Assembly: GCF_021165935.1 (NCBI RefSeq)
Contig: NZ_CP088953.1
Coordinates: 62,001 to 126,000, forward strand
Direction: 5' to 3'
Source: Microbulbifer elongatus
Lineage (GTDB): Bacteria; Pseudomonadota; Gammaproteobacteria; Pseudomonadales; Cellvibrionaceae
DNA length: 64,000 nucleotides
The notes beneath the pieces were generated by a model that was not told where the DNA came from, ran no database searches, and worked only from the letters and a program-made list of their open reading frames with translations. A program made the position numbers and the translations under genes. This document shows, in pieces, positions 17,355 through 26,684 of this stretch; position 1 is the stretch's first letter; each line of letters begins with the position of its first letter.

Positions 17355-18374
17355 ATGACGAGCCAAATTCGCGCCGCCACGCTCAATGACTATGCCGCGC
17401 TGTCCCAGCAACTGGGCCTGAATTATCAAAGGCTGATGCATGAGGTTGGCTTGCGGCCCACGGTACTGGGGCAGGCGGATACGCGTATTTCGGCGGATGC
17501 CGTAGTGGATTTACTGGAGCGTTCGGCGGAGGAAAGTCAGTGCCCGACATTCGGCCTGCGGCTGGCGGAGTTTCGGCAGCTTTCCGATTTCGGCGTTATC
17601 AGTCTTTTATTGCCGCATTTGCGTACTCTGCGTGATGCGTTGAATACCACCATAAAATATCGCCATTTAATGAACGATGCTCTGGTGATGCATCTGGAGG
17701 ACGCGGGCAATGTGGTGATCGTGCGCGAGGAAGTCGTAACCAGCAGCGCCCGCCCGTCGCGCCAGGCTACCGAACTCGCGATCGGCGTGTTGTTTCGATT
17801 GTGCGGTGCACTATTGAGCGGCCAGTGGCATCCGATCAGCGTCAACTTCACCCACAGCGCGCCGGCGGATCTGCAGGTGCACAAACGCATTTTCAATTGC
17901 AAAATCGAGTTCGGTTCCGACTTCAACGGTATGGTCTGCCCCACGGCAGATCTCGACAGCCCCAACCCCACCGCCGACCCGGCCATGGCCAAATACGCGG
18001 AAACCTATATCGCCTCACTACCCGGCTCCAAACAACTGCCGTTTTCCCATGAAGTGCGTCAGGCAATTTATCTGTTTCTCCCCATGGGCCGGGCGAATAT
18101 CGAGCAGATCTCTCACGCTCTCGGTGTCAATGTGCGCACCCTGCAGAGGAAGCTCGAAGAAAGTGGCGAAACCTTTTCCGACCTGATCAACGAGGTGCGC
18201 CGCAATCTGGTGGTGCACTATATGGCCAACCCCAACTATTCACTCGGGAGAATTGCGGATATGCTCGGGTACTCGGTGGCAAGTTCCTTTACCCGCTGGT
18301 TTTCCAGCCAGTTTGGCATGTCCCCGGCGCGCTGGCGCGCGGAACACGACACGGATGAAAGTACACCGAACTAA
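17355..18374 (+). CDS. AraC family transcriptional regulator
   Basis: 339 residues. The first 200 match the arabinose-binding-like N-terminal domain of OruR/ArgR-type AraC proteins; the C-terminal 80 hold two helix-turn-helix units: IEQISHALGVNVRTLQRKL and LGRIADMLGYSVASSFTRWF, ending in FGMSPARWR, the AraC signature. ATG 17355 has GAGGATGG upstream. Divergent orientation from the quinone oxidoreductase/TauD/BKACE/MFS genes makes it the likely activator of that operon in response to its substrate. argE follows on the same strand after 51 nt. Confidence 0.92.
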   Translation: MTSQIRAATLNDYAALSQQLGLNYQRLMHEVGLRPTVLGQADTRISADAVVDLLERSAEESQCPTFGLRLAEFRQLSDFGVISLLLPHLRTLRDALNTTIKYRHLMNDALVMHLEDAGNVVIVREEVVTSSARPSRQATELAIGVLFRLCGALLSGQWHPISVNFTHSAPADLQVHKRIFNCKIEFGSDFNGMVCPTADLDSPNPTADPAMAKYAETYIASLPGSKQLPFSHEVRQAIYLFLPMGRANIEQISHALGVNVRTLQRKLEESGETFSDLINEVRRNLVVHYMANPNYSLGRIADMLGYSVASSFTRWFSSQFGMSPARWRAEHDTDESTPN

Positions 18375-18425
18375 TCGTTGAAAGCTGTAGTTCAAATAAA
18401 TTGCCACTCACAAAGGACGTACACC

Positions 18426-19580
18426 ATGAGCGCTCGCAACCTGCCGGGAATTCAGCAACAGCTGCAGCAGCTGGTGGCCAGTCCCAGCGTCAGCGCCACC
18501 AATCCCAAACTGGATATGGGGAACCGCGGCGTTATCGACCTGCTCGCTGCCTGGTTGGAAACCCTGGGCTTCAAGATTGAAATCATGCCCATGGAAGACC
18601 AGCCCCATAAAGCCAACCTGATCGCCACCCTCGGTCGGGGCGACGGCGGACTGGTGCTTGCCGGGCACACAGACACGGTGCCCTACGACGACGATCGCTG
18701 GCAATCAGACCCCTTCAAACTGAGCGAGCGCGACAATCGCTTTTACGGGTTAGGCAGTACAGATATGAAAGGCTTTTTCCCGCTGGCGATTGAAGCCGCG
18801 AAAGCCTTTGCCGACAAAACTCTGCAGCAACCGCTGATCATTCTCGCCACCGCGGACGAGGAAACCTCCATGTCCGGTGCTCGCGCCCTGGTCAAAGCCG
18901 GGCTCCCCAAAGCCCGCTACGCCATCATCGGCGAGCCCACCGGCCTCAAGCCCATCCGCATGCACAAAGGCATGATGATGGAGCGGCTGCGCATCACCGG
19001 CCAGGCAGGCCACTCCTCCAACCCCGCGTATGGCGCCAGCGCGCTGGAGGCGATGCATACCGCGATGGGAGAAATTCTGAAACTGCGCGGAGAGTGGCAG
19101 CAACGCTACACCAATCCCGGGTTCGCCGTTCAGGTGCCCACCCTCAACCTCGGCTGCATACACGGCGGCGACAACCCGAACCGTATCTGTGGGCACACGG
19201 AACTACAGTTTGACCTGCGCCCGCTGCCGGGCATGCCGATGGACGAATTGCGCGGCGAACTGCATCAACGCCTGAAAAGCGTGGTTGGCGGCGAGAAAAT
19301 CCATCTGCAAATGGATTCCCTGATCGGCGGCGTGGAAGCCTTTGAAGAACCCGCGCAATCCGAGCTGGTGCAGGCGGCCGAAACGCTGACCGGACACAGC
19401 GCCGAGAGCGTGGCCTTCGCCACCGAGGCGCCCTTCCTGCAAAAGCTCGGTATGCAGACAATCGTTCTCGGCCCCGGGGATATTGATCAGGCCCACCAGC
19501 CGGATGAATACCTCGGCCTTGAGCGGATTGATCCGATGGTCGAGGTGTTGAAGGGGATGATTGGTCGATTCTGTCTGTAG
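18426..19580 (+). CDS. argE: acetylornithine deacetylase
   Basis: Releases acetate from N-acetylornithine in arginine synthesis; M20 family zinc/cobalt hydrolase, cytosolic. 384 residues, close to E. coli ArgE. Motifs: LAGHTDTVPYDD with the first metal His and catalytic Asp, LGSTDMKGF, ADEETSMSGAR with the catalytic Glu pair, IGEPTGL and the late QAHQPDEYL histidine. ATG 18426 has AAAGGA upstream; the frame from 18378 is less likely. argA follows about 250 bp later, beyond a long hairpin element, so the two may be separately transcribed. Confidence 0.93.
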   Translation: MSARNLPGIQQQLQQLVASPSVSATNPKLDMGNRGVIDLLAAWLETLGFKIEIMPMEDQPHKANLIATLGRGDGGLVLAGHTDTVPYDDDRWQSDPFKLSERDNRFYGLGSTDMKGFFPLAIEAAKAFADKTLQQPLIILATADEETSMSGARALVKAGLPKARYAIIGEPTGLKPIRMHKGMMMERLRITGQAGHSSNPAYGASALEAMHTAMGEILKLRGEWQQRYTNPGFAVQVPTLNLGCIHGGDNPNRICGHTELQFDLRPLPGMPMDELRGELHQRLKSVVGGEKIHLQMDSLIGGVEAFEEPAQSELVQAAETLTGHSAESVAFATEAPFLQKLGMQTIVLGPGDIDQAHQPDEYLGLERIDPMVEVLKGMIGRFCL

Positions 19581-19602
19581 TGGCCCCAAAGTAAAACGCC
19601 TT

Positions 19603-19725
19603 GTGGCGGCGCCGCTACCGGGTACGGGCTTGTGAGACACGCCGTGAACCCATCCCTGGGGGCTCTTCTAAAACATCCCTGTTTTAGAAGGTCTCACAAG
19701 CCCGTACCCGGCATCGACGCCTTCG
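19603..19725 (+). repeat. dispersed long-hairpin repeat, copy A
   Basis: Outer stem: a perfect 21-bp inverted repeat, 19618-19638 against 19691-19711, extended by imperfect pairing of GGCGCCGCTACC-type and GGCATCGACGCC flanks. Inside lies the constant core AACCCATCCCTGGGGGCTC and a second perfect stem, CTTCTAAAACA (19665-19675) with TGTTTTAGAAG (19680-19690). The same element occurs at 44635-44758 (inverted) and 49361-49495. It fills the gap between argE and argA. It could end transcription but has no T-run. Confidence 0.9.
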
Positions 19726-19830
19726 CGCGAACTATTGATACTTTTTCAGCCAAGAAGTAATAGGCGGAAAACCGCATAAAATACGGTATATTGAACCGAC
19801 TTACGATTAATCTGCAGAACACAAAAGCTC

Positions 19831-21144
19831 GTGAATACAGAAACCACCACCCTCAATTGGTTCAGAAACGCCGCGCCCTATATCAATGATCTGCGCGGGC
19901 GAACCCTGGTGGTTGCGATTCCGGGGGAAGGGTTTGAGCACGAGAACTTTCGCAACCTGGTACACGACCTCACTCTGTTTATCAGCCTGGGGGTAAAGTT
20001 GGTGCTGGTGCACGGGGCCCGCGCCCAGGTAAACCGCGCATTGACGGCCGCCGGTATCGAAAGCCGTTTTCAGGGCAACACCCGCATTACCGACCGCGAA
20101 ACCCTGGAGGTGATCAAGGCGGTGGTGGGCAAACTGCGCTTCGAAATTGAAGCCGCATTTTCCCAGGGGTTGCCGGATTCCCCCATGGCGCGCTCTGCGC
20201 TGAAAGTGGTTTCCGGCAACTTCGTCACCGCGCGTCCGGTGGGCATTATCGACGGCGTGGATATGCGCTGGACCGGACAGGTGCGGCGGATGGAGGTGCA
20301 GGCAATTGGCCGCGCACTGGACGAAAACTCCCTGGTGCTGCTGTCACCCTTTGGCACATCGCTGACCGGTGAGCTGTTCAACCTCAACTATCTGGATCTC
20401 GCCGCCGAGGCGGCCAAGGCACTCCAGGCGGAGAAACTGATCCTGTTTCGCGACCTGCCTCAGCTGGAAGTCGAGGGTGACGCGGTGTATGACCTCAGCA
20501 TTCACCAGGCGGAGGACGTTGCCGACAACCTCGATAGCGAGACGCTCAACTGTGCCATCAAAGCCTGCAATGCGGGCACACAGCGTGTGCACTTGCTCAG
20601 CTACGCGGATAACGGCGCCCTGTTACAGGAGCTGCTGAGCCGCGAAGGCGCCGGCACCATGATCTACCGCGACAGCTATGAGGTGATCCGGCGCGCGCGT
20701 ATCAACGACGTCGGTGGCATTCTCGGCCTGATTCGACCGCTGGAAAAACAGGGCATTCTCGTGCGCCGCTCGCGGGAAAAGCTGGAGTCGGAGATCGATC
20801 ACTTCACCCTGGTGGAAGTGGACGGCACGCCGGTGGCCTGTGCCGCGCTGTATCCGATCCTCGACGATCAGGGCGATACCGTCGCTGCGGAAATTGCCTG
20901 CGTGGCCATTCATCCGGAGTTTCGCGGTGGTGGCCGCGGGGCCAAACTGCTGCAGCATCTGGAGCGGCAGGCGCGGGCACTGGATCTGGCGGAAATCTAC
21001 GTGCTCACCACCCAGACGGAGCACTGGTTTATCGAGCGCGGTTTTACCCAGGTGGACGTCTCGAACTTACCCACCAGCCGGGCGTCTCTGTACAACATTC
21101 AGCGGAATTCCCGCGTCTTACGCAAACCGCTGAAGACGCAATAG
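19831..21144 (+). CDS. argA: amino-acid N-acetyltransferase (N-acetylglutamate synthase)
   Basis: First step of arginine synthesis: acetyl-CoA plus glutamate gives N-acetylglutamate. 437 residues. N-terminal amino-acid-kinase-like domain (LVLVHGARAQVNRALTAAGI; MARSALKVVSGNFVTARPVGI) carries arginine feedback inhibition; C-terminal GNAT domain (IACVAIHPEFRGGGRGAKLL; YVLTTQTEHWFIERGF) is the catalytic unit. GTG start at 19831 without a strong ribosome site. A TATATT-type -10 lies about 40 nt upstream (near 19787-19792). A terminator follows at 21160. Identification is firm; E. coli-type length. Confidence 0.95.
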   Translation: MNTETTTLNWFRNAAPYINDLRGRTLVVAIPGEGFEHENFRNLVHDLTLFISLGVKLVLVHGARAQVNRALTAAGIESRFQGNTRITDRETLEVIKAVVGKLRFEIEAAFSQGLPDSPMARSALKVVSGNFVTARPVGIIDGVDMRWTGQVRRMEVQAIGRALDENSLVLLSPFGTSLTGELFNLNYLDLAAEAAKALQAEKLILFRDLPQLEVEGDAVYDLSIHQAEDVADNLDSETLNCAIKACNAGTQRVHLLSYADNGALLQELLSREGAGTMIYRDSYEVIRRARINDVGGILGLIRPLEKQGILVRRSREKLESEIDHFTLVEVDGTPVACAALYPILDDQGDTVAAEIACVAIHPEFRGGGRGAKLLQHLERQARALDLAEIYVLTTQTEHWFIERGFTQVDVSNLPTSRASLYNIQRNSRVLRKPLKTQ

Positions 21145-21159
21145 CTTTGCTTGAAACCC

Positions 21160-21191
21160 GGCGCAAGACGGACACTGCTTGCGCCGTTTTT
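21160..21191 (+). terminator. Rho-independent terminator of argA
   Basis: GGCGCAAG (21160-21167) pairs with CTTGCGCC (21178-21185), followed by GTTTTT. It lies 16 nt after the argA stop. Confidence 0.85.
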
Positions 21192-21337
21192 CCGTAATTT
21201 CGACAACCGCGCAATACTGCTTCCAGTTTGCTAACCTGTCGCGCTCCCGGACAACGTTCTCAGCCCGGTCGCCCAGCCCCTGACGCGGGCGAAACACCCA
21301 TTTTCGGAACCACGTTTACACGTAAGTAAGTACCGCT

Positions 21338-23173
21338 ATGCCTCAGTACCGCTCTCGCACCTCCACCGCCGGCCGCAATATGGCCGGCGCCCGCGCCCTT
21401 TGGCGCGCCACCGGCATGAAGGATGACGATTTCCACAAGCCGATTATTGCCGTGGCCAACTCCTTTACCCAGTTCGTGCCCGGGCACGTGCACCTGAAGG
21501 ATATGGGGCAACTGGTGGCCCGGGAGATTGAAAAAGCCGGCGGCGTGGCCAAAGAGTTCAACACCATCGCCGTGGACGACGGTATCGCCATGGGCCACGA
21601 CGGCATGCTCTACAGCCTGCCGAGCCGCGAGATCATTGCCGACTCCGTGGAATATATGGTGAACGCCCACTGCGCCGACGCCCTGGTGTGCATCTCCAAC
21701 TGCGACAAGATCACCCCGGGAATGCTGATGGCGGCACTGCGCCTGAACATTCCAGTGATTTTCGTTTCCGGTGGCCCCATGGAAGCGGGCAAGACCAAAC
21801 TCGCTGATCACAAACTGGACCTGGTGGACGCGATGGTGATCGCCGCTACCGACGATGCAAGCGATGAAAAAGTCGCCGAGTACGAGCGCTCCGCCTGCCC
21901 CACCTGTGGCTCCTGCCCCGGTATGTTCACCGCCAACTCCATGAACTGCCTGACCGAGGCCCTGGGCCTGTCCCTGCCCGGTAACGGCACCATGCTCGCT
22001 ACCCATGCGGATCGGGAGCAGCTGTTCCTGCGCGCCGGGCGCGAGATCGTGGCGCTCGCCAAACGTTTCTACGAAGAAGACGACTACGCCGCACTGCCAC
22101 GCAGCATTGCCAACCGCGCCGCATTCAGTAATGCGATGGCACTGGATATCGCCATGGGCGGGTCCACTAATACCATCTTGCACCTGCTGGCTGCGGCTCA
22201 GGAAGGGGAGATCGACTTCGACCTGTCCGATATCGACCGCCTGTCGCGCAAGATTCCGCAGTTGTGCAAGGTGGCTCCCAACACCCAGAAATACCATATT
22301 GAAGATGTGCACCGCGCCGGCGGTGTGATGGCGATTCTCGGCGAGCTGGAAGCCGGTGGCCTGCTGGATGCCAGCCTGCCTACGGTGCACAGCCGTTCCT
22401 TCAAGGAAGCGCTGGAACAGTGGGATATCCGCCGTACCGACAACCCAGACGTTCACAAATTCTTCCGCGCCGGGCCCGCGGGCATCCCCACCCAGACCGC
22501 GTTCAGCCAGGATTGTCGCTGGAACAATCTGGACGGCGACCGCGAACAGGGCTGCATCCGCTCGGTGGAGCACGCCTACTCCTCCGAGGGTGGCCTCGCC
22601 GTACTGTTCGGCAACCTCGCCCCCAACGGCTGTGTGGTGAAAACCTCCGGTGTGGAAGAGGAGCTGTGGCACTTCGAAGGGCCAGCCCACATCGTGGAGA
22701 GCCAGGAGGATGCAGTGGCACATATTCTCGAAGGCAAGGTGCAGGAAGGCGAAGCGGTGATCGTGCGCTATGAAGGTCCCAAGGGCGGCCCGGGAATGCA
22801 GGAAATGCTTTACCCCACCAGTTATCTGAAATCCAAAGGGCTGGGCAAGTCCTGTGCACTGATCACCGACGGTCGCTTCTCCGGGGGCACTTCCGGCCTG
22901 TCCATCGGACATGTGTCTCCGGAAGCGGCCGGTGGCGGCAATATCGCGCTGGTACAGGATGGCGATCTGGTGCGTATCGATATTCCCAAGCGTCTGATCG
23001 AGATCGATGTTCCCGAAGAGGAACTACAGCGCCGGCGCGCCGCGATGGACGCAAAAGGCGGTGAAGGCTGGAAGCCGGCCAAGGTTCGCCCACGCAAGGT
23101 CAGCCGAGCACTGAAAGCCTATGCGCTCCTTGCCACCAGTGCCGACAAAGGTGCGGTGCGGGATATAGACTGA
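21338..23173 (+). CDS. ilvD: dihydroxy-acid dehydratase
   Basis: Dehydrates 2,3-dihydroxy-3-methylvalerate and -isovalerate to the 2-keto acids of isoleucine and valine; cytosolic, binds an Fe-S cluster and Mg2+. 611 residues, the usual length. Fe-S cysteines are visible in [13 protein letters not shown] and [18 protein letters not shown]; the C-terminal [19 protein letters not shown] contains the catalytic serine region. Full-length and intact. Single transcription unit: terminators lie before (21160-21191) and after (23200-23228). ilvA, the preceding pathway enzyme, is at the other end of this window. Confidence 0.97.
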   Translation: MPQYRSRTSTAGRNMAGARALWRATGMKDDDFHKPIIAVANSFTQFVPGHVHLKDMGQLVAREIEKAGGVAKEFNTIAVDDGIAMGHDGMLYSLPSREIIADSVEYMVNAHCADALVCISNCDKITPGMLMAALRLNIPVIFVSGGPMEAGKTKLADHKLDLVDAMVIAATDDASDEKVAEYERSACPTCGSCPGMFTANSMNCLTEALGLSLPGNGTMLATHADREQLFLRAGREIVALAKRFYEEDDYAALPRSIANRAAFSNAMALDIAMGGSTNTILHLLAAAQEGEIDFDLSDIDRLSRKIPQLCKVAPNTQKYHIEDVHRAGGVMAILGELEAGGLLDASLPTVHSRSFKEALEQWDIRRTDNPDVHKFFRAGPAGIPTQTAFSQDCRWNNLDGDREQGCIRSVEHAYSSEGGLAVLFGNLAPNGCVVKTSGVEEELWHFEGPAHIVESQEDAVAHILEGKVQEGEAVIVRYEGPKGGPGMQEMLYPTSYLKSKGLGKSCALITDGRFSGGTSGLSIGHVSPEAAGGGNIALVQDGDLVRIDIPKRLIEIDVPEEELQRRRAAMDAKGGEGWKPAKVRPRKVSRALKAYALLATSADKGAVRDID

Positions 23174-23199
23174 TCGGCCCCCTCCCACCGACAGCAGAA

Positions 23200-23228
23200 A
23201 AATAGCGGGCATAGCCCGCTATTTTTTT
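23200..23228. terminator. bidirectional terminator between ilvD and a TonB-like gene
   Basis: AAATAGCGGGC and GCCCGCTATTT (23200-23224) form a stem with an ATA loop, with T-run on the plus side and A-run on the other, serving ilvD and the convergent TonB-domain gene. Confidence 0.9.
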
Positions 23229-23258
23229 ACTTCTCCTGTCGAGTAAACACTATCCCGG

Positions 23259-23924
23259 CTACTCCGCCAGCTTGTAGGAAATACGGTTGCGAACACCGTG
23301 CTTTTCTATCGGCTTGCCATCGACCATTGTTGGTCGGTACTTGAATCGCGCTACCGCGTTCAATGCCGAGCGGTCAAACACACCGGTGGGCACACCGGTC
23401 ACATCAAAGCCACCGACAACACGCGGGTTCTTCACGCTGCCACTTTTACTGATGGTGAACTCCACTACCACATAGCCCTCGATTCCCCGAGCCATGGCCC
23501 GGCGTGGGTAGCGCGGGGCAGGCTTGTAGATGGGCAACGGGTCCGCGCTGATAATTGCCGTATTCACCCCGGTGCGGGTAGTAATAGGCGGGGAGATATC
23601 CAGCGGGATTGTACCGGGTTCCACCACGGGCTCCACGCTGGCAGGCGCAGCAGGCGGCGGCAATTCCTGCGGCTTTTGTAGCGTCTTCTGCTGATAGACC
23701 GTCGGCTTCACATCCGGCATATGAATCGGGGCCACCTTCGGTGGCGCCTCCGTTGGAGGGGCTTCCAGGTCGGTGGCGATCAGTTGCGACATACCAAATA
23801 ACAGCAGGCCGGTGACCCCAAGAGCCAGCGTCAGGCTCCGCACCGCAGCCGATGAGCGAATGGAAATAGAAGGGTTTAAGCTCGATAAAGCGGATTGGGA
23901 ATTGGGCGGATAAGCCAGTTCCAT
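23259..23924 (-). CDS. TonB C-terminal domain protein (stand-alone)
   Basis: 221 residues: cytosolic N-terminus, one transmembrane helix (ALGVTGLLLFGMSQLIA), a proline-rich periplasmic linker (EAPPTEAPPKVAP; QELPPPAAPA) and a TonB C-terminal domain beginning APRYPRRAMARGIEGYVVVEF and ending RISYKLAE. ATG 23924 has AGGAGAGG 4-5 nt upstream; the frame to 23972 is an overextension. It is not in the adjacent TonB operon: a terminator and about 225 bp intervene. It may energise a particular receptor, or act in an as yet unclear role; the domain closely resembles the TonB of the neighbouring operon, so duplication is likely. Confidence 0.87.
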   Translation of the reverse strand: MELAYPPNSQSALSSLNPSISIRSSAAVRSLTLALGVTGLLLFGMSQLIATDLEAPPTEAPPKVAPIHMPDVKPTVYQQKTLQKPQELPPPAAPASVEPVVEPGTIPLDISPPITTRTGVNTAIISADPLPIYKPAPRYPRRAMARGIEGYVVVEFTISKSGSVKNPRVVGGFDVTGVPTGVFDRSALNAVARFKYRPTMVDGKPIEKHGVRNRISYKLAE

Positions 23925-24093
23925 AACACCTCTCCTTTTTATTTTCGGGTGTTGTCTGAAACGCACCGACACACCAGGTGGCTCGATGCGGTGGAAAAAG
24001 CTGATCAGCTACTTATATGTCTAGTTGAATACAACGAAATTGCAAATAATTCCCATTAATCGATCAAAAATACGCCACATAAAGACCACAGAC

Positions 24094-24124
24094 AAAAAAA
24101 GGCCGCACATTGTGCGGCCTTTTC
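24094..24124. terminator. terminator of the TonB-energising operon
   Basis: AAAAGGCCGCACA and TGTGCGGCCTTTT form a perfect 13-bp stem (about 24097-24124) flanked by A/T runs, just after the TPR gene stop on the minus strand. Confidence 0.9.
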
Positions 24125-24150
24125 TGGAAAAACATCCGGTCGACGTACTA

Positions 24151-25488
24151 TTACATCGCCAGCTGCTTCTCGCGCTCCTGCTCACCTTCCACGAAAGTGA
24201 TCCACTGTTTAGCAAACTTCTCGGAACGTTTGTCTTCCAGTGCTTTCTTGAAGTTCTTGAGTGAAGCGTCGTACTTCTTCAGGTTGGCATTGGCCATACC
24301 CAGTACGATGTAGAGCTGATCCGGACGTTTGATATCGCCCTTGTTCAGCGCCTTGTTACCCATATCCAGAGCTTCTTTATTCTTGTCCAGGTCCAGATAG
24401 ATACCGGCCAGACGGGAATAGAGGTCGCCCTTGTCAGACAGGCTTGCCGCGGCTTCCAGCTCGGGGATCGATTTCTGCAGCTCCTGAGCCATCTGGTACG
24501 CCTGAGCCAGGGTTTCCAGATTTTTGGAGTTGCGGGCAATCTTCTTCTCGCTCATGCCCTTGTCGATCACCTTGGCGCCCTTGTACGGCATTTCCGCACC
24601 CATAAAGAGATAAGCCATGTTGAGCAGCTCTTTCTCTTTCTGCAGGGCACCGGCAATGTAGGCAGCTTCCATCATGTGAAGCATATCGTCTTCACGCTTC
24701 AGCTCACCGTACATACCCGCCAGCTGCTTGTAGTACTCGCCTTTCGGATAGTACTTGACCAGCTTCTCGAGGATATTGGCAACCTGCTTGTAATCGTTTT
24801 TCTCGTAGTAGAGGAAACGTTGCAGGCCCAGCCAGTTTTCCTTGGGGGTCTTGCCTTCTTTTTCGTACATGGACACGGCCTGATTGATATCGGCCAGCGC
24901 CTTGTTGTTGTCACCCAGCTGATAGTAAGCCTGAGCGCGCAGCGCGTAGGAGTCCGCATTGATGTTGTCCGCCACCTTGAACCAGCGGTTCAGGTAGTTG
25001 ACAGCCTGCTTGTAGTCTTCGGTTACGAAGTACAGCTGGGCTACGGTCAACAGGGTACCCACTTCCAGCGCCACCGGCAGGTTCTGTTCACCCTGCGCCA
25101 GCACTTTCTTGTAGTAGGTAATCGCCTGCGGGTACTTCTCCATGCTGTAGTACACAAAGCCGTAGAAGTAGTACATCTGCGCGGTTTCGTAACCGCTCAG
25201 CTTGTCTTTACCCGCTTCCATTTCCCGCAGTGCCGCCAGGGCCGCCGGCCAGTTCTGGGCATCGGCAGCCTCCTGGGCCTTACCCAGATGCTTGAATGCA
25301 CTCTCGCGCATGGACGGCGTTTTGCGGGTCTTCTGCTCACTTTGGGCTTCCGCCTGAGCGAAAGAAGTGGAAACACCCACAGCCTCCAGTACGGTTACAC
25401 TCACTGCCGGCGCCAGAACCAGGGGCAGCGCTACGGACGTGCGCAGGACGAGCCTGGAGAGGCCTTTCGTCACGGTCGTCATATTCAT
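24151..25488 (-). CDS. TPR repeat protein of the TtpC-TonB operon
   Basis: 445 residues: signal peptide or membrane anchor (LVLRTSVALPLVLAPAVSVTVL), then tetratricopeptide repeats through most of the chain (for example EKYPQAITYYKKVLAQGEQN, YYQLGDNNKALADINQAVSM, LYSRLAGIYLDLDKNKEAL). Periplasmic. Last gene of the six-gene operon, 14 nt after tonB, with AGGGGAC before ATG 25488. Homologues occupy the same place after tonB in Vibrio, Shewanella and Cellvibrio-type TonB2 clusters; the role is probably to scaffold or modulate the complex, not established. Confidence 0.88.
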   Translation of the reverse strand: MNMTTVTKGLSRLVLRTSVALPLVLAPAVSVTVLEAVGVSTSFAQAEAQSEQKTRKTPSMRESAFKHLGKAQEAADAQNWPAALAALREMEAGKDKLSGYETAQMYYFYGFVYYSMEKYPQAITYYKKVLAQGEQNLPVALEVGTLLTVAQLYFVTEDYKQAVNYLNRWFKVADNINADSYALRAQAYYQLGDNNKALADINQAVSMYEKEGKTPKENWLGLQRFLYYEKNDYKQVANILEKLVKYYPKGEYYKQLAGMYGELKREDDMLHMMEAAYIAGALQKEKELLNMAYLFMGAEMPYKGAKVIDKGMSEKKIARNSKNLETLAQAYQMAQELQKSIPELEAAASLSDKGDLYSRLAGIYLDLDKNKEALDMGNKALNKGDIKRPDQLYIVLGMANANLKKYDASLKNFKKALEDKRSEKFAKQWITFVEGEQEREKQLAM

Positions 25489-25502
25489 ATGCGTCCCCTA
25501 TC

Positions 25503-26123
25503 TTATTTCGCCATATTGAAGCTGATCTTGGTTTTTACACCAGGCACTTCAATCGGTTCACCGTCAACAACCCGCGGCTTGTACTTGTACTTCAACGCGG
25601 ACTTCACAGCAGCGCGGTTGAAGATGGTGGTGGGGTTGCCATCTTTGGTGAAGGCTTCCACAACACGCGGATCACGTACAGAACCGTTCTTGGTTACCGT
25701 GTATTCCACAACAACCCAACCCTCGATACCACGCTGCAGTGCGCGACGCGGGTACTGAGGCTGAACCTTCACGATAGGCAGGTAGTCACCCTCGGAAGCG
25801 AAGCCACCGATACCACCCACGTTCAGGTCGGCGTTGGCCGTCGGTGCAGACATGTTCAGGGCATTGTCTACGTCCGGCTGGTCAAACTCCGGCTCCGGCA
25901 TGTCGGGTGGCGGCTGCTCGGGCTCATCGGGCTTATCCGGTTTGCTGGTATCGTATTGCGTTTCGATCTTCTGCTCCGGCATGACGATGTCGGCAACCTT
26001 GATTGGCTCCTCTTCTTCAGGAGCACCCAGGTTCGCCTCAATCAGCGCATGCATGGTGAAGATCAGGGCAAAAGTCGTGGCTACCGCCAGCGCACCCGCC
26101 CCTACTAGTCTTACCGGGTTCAT
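25503..26123 (-). CDS. tonB: energy transducer TonB (TonB2 type)
   Basis: 206 residues, shorter than E. coli TonB as usual for TonB2-type proteins. N-terminal transmembrane helix (LVGAGALAVATTFALIFTMHAL), proline-rich linker (SKPDKPDEPEQPPPDMPEPE), C-terminal receptor-binding domain starting VQPQYPRRALQRGIEGWVVVEY. Carries proton-motive energy from the ExbB/ExbD complex to TonB-dependent receptors such as the one at 8953-11316. ATG 26123 follows exbD by 5 nt with a GAGAAGAG ribosome site. Coupled position shows a single operon. Confidence 0.93.
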   Translation of the reverse strand: MNPVRLVGAGALAVATTFALIFTMHALIEANLGAPEEEEPIKVADIVMPEQKIETQYDTSKPDKPDEPEQPPPDMPEPEFDQPDVDNALNMSAPTANADLNVGGIGGFASEGDYLPIVKVQPQYPRRALQRGIEGWVVVEYTVTKNGSVRDPRVVEAFTKDGNPTTIFNRAAVKSALKYKYKPRVVDGEPIEVPGVKTKISFNMAK

Positions 26124-26128
26124 AGCTG

Positions 26129-26530
26129 TTAACTCTTCTCTGTAGCGACCGACACTTTCTCGATACCGATCTTCCTGGCCGCGTCTGCGATCAGGGCAAC
26201 CTTCTCGATACTCGCCTTTTTATCGGGCTGAATAACCAACCACCCCTTGGGGTTTTCCGCGTAGAGACGCTCCAGGGTGTTTTTCACCAGGCGGTCATCT
26301 ACCTGCTCTTTGGCAATCCAGATTTCGTTGTTGTCGTTAATCGCTACCAGAATAGAGGCGGCTTTGAGATCAGCGGTAGTCGCTTCCGGCTTCAGAACAT
26401 CGACACCCGGCTCCTTGATAAAGGTCGCGGTGACGATGAAGAAGATCAGCATGATGAACACCACGTCCAGCATGGGCGTGAGGTCAATCGCTTGCCCTTC
26501 TTCTTCCGCCGTATTCTGTTTTCTGCTCAT
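26129..26530 (-). CDS. exbD: biopolymer transport protein ExbD
   Basis: 134 residues: short cytosolic N-terminus, one transmembrane helix preceded by AIDLTPMLDVVFIMLIFFIVTA, whose aspartate (DVVF context) takes part in proton flow, and a periplasmic domain. ATG 26530 with AGAGAG upstream is preferred to the longer frame from 26590. Part of the ExbB-ExbD-TonB energising complex. The 154-nt gap to exbB is the largest inside the operon and has no evident terminator. Confidence 0.93.
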   Translation of the reverse strand: MSRKQNTAEEEGQAIDLTPMLDVVFIMLIFFIVTATFIKEPGVDVLKPEATTADLKAASILVAINDNNEIWIAKEQVDDRLVKNTLERLYAENPKGWLVIQPDKKASIEKVALIADAARKIGIEKVSVATEKS

Positions 26531-26684
26531 TGCAACTCTCTCTAGCGAAATGCTAATAGCGAGATTTGGCCCTGAAGCCTCCACCGCCACACGCGGTGAT
26601 AAGTGGAAGCTTCCGTGTTGGCTAAACCTTCTTGGTTACCGCCGCGCTCTGTCGATTGCGCCGGCAACGCACACTTGTGGTGCC

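Noticed and set aside
19603..19725. Long hairpin repeat as an insertion sequence or CRISPR unit
   Set aside because: No transposase frame, no target duplication that I can see, and no regular spacer array; the copies are far apart and single.
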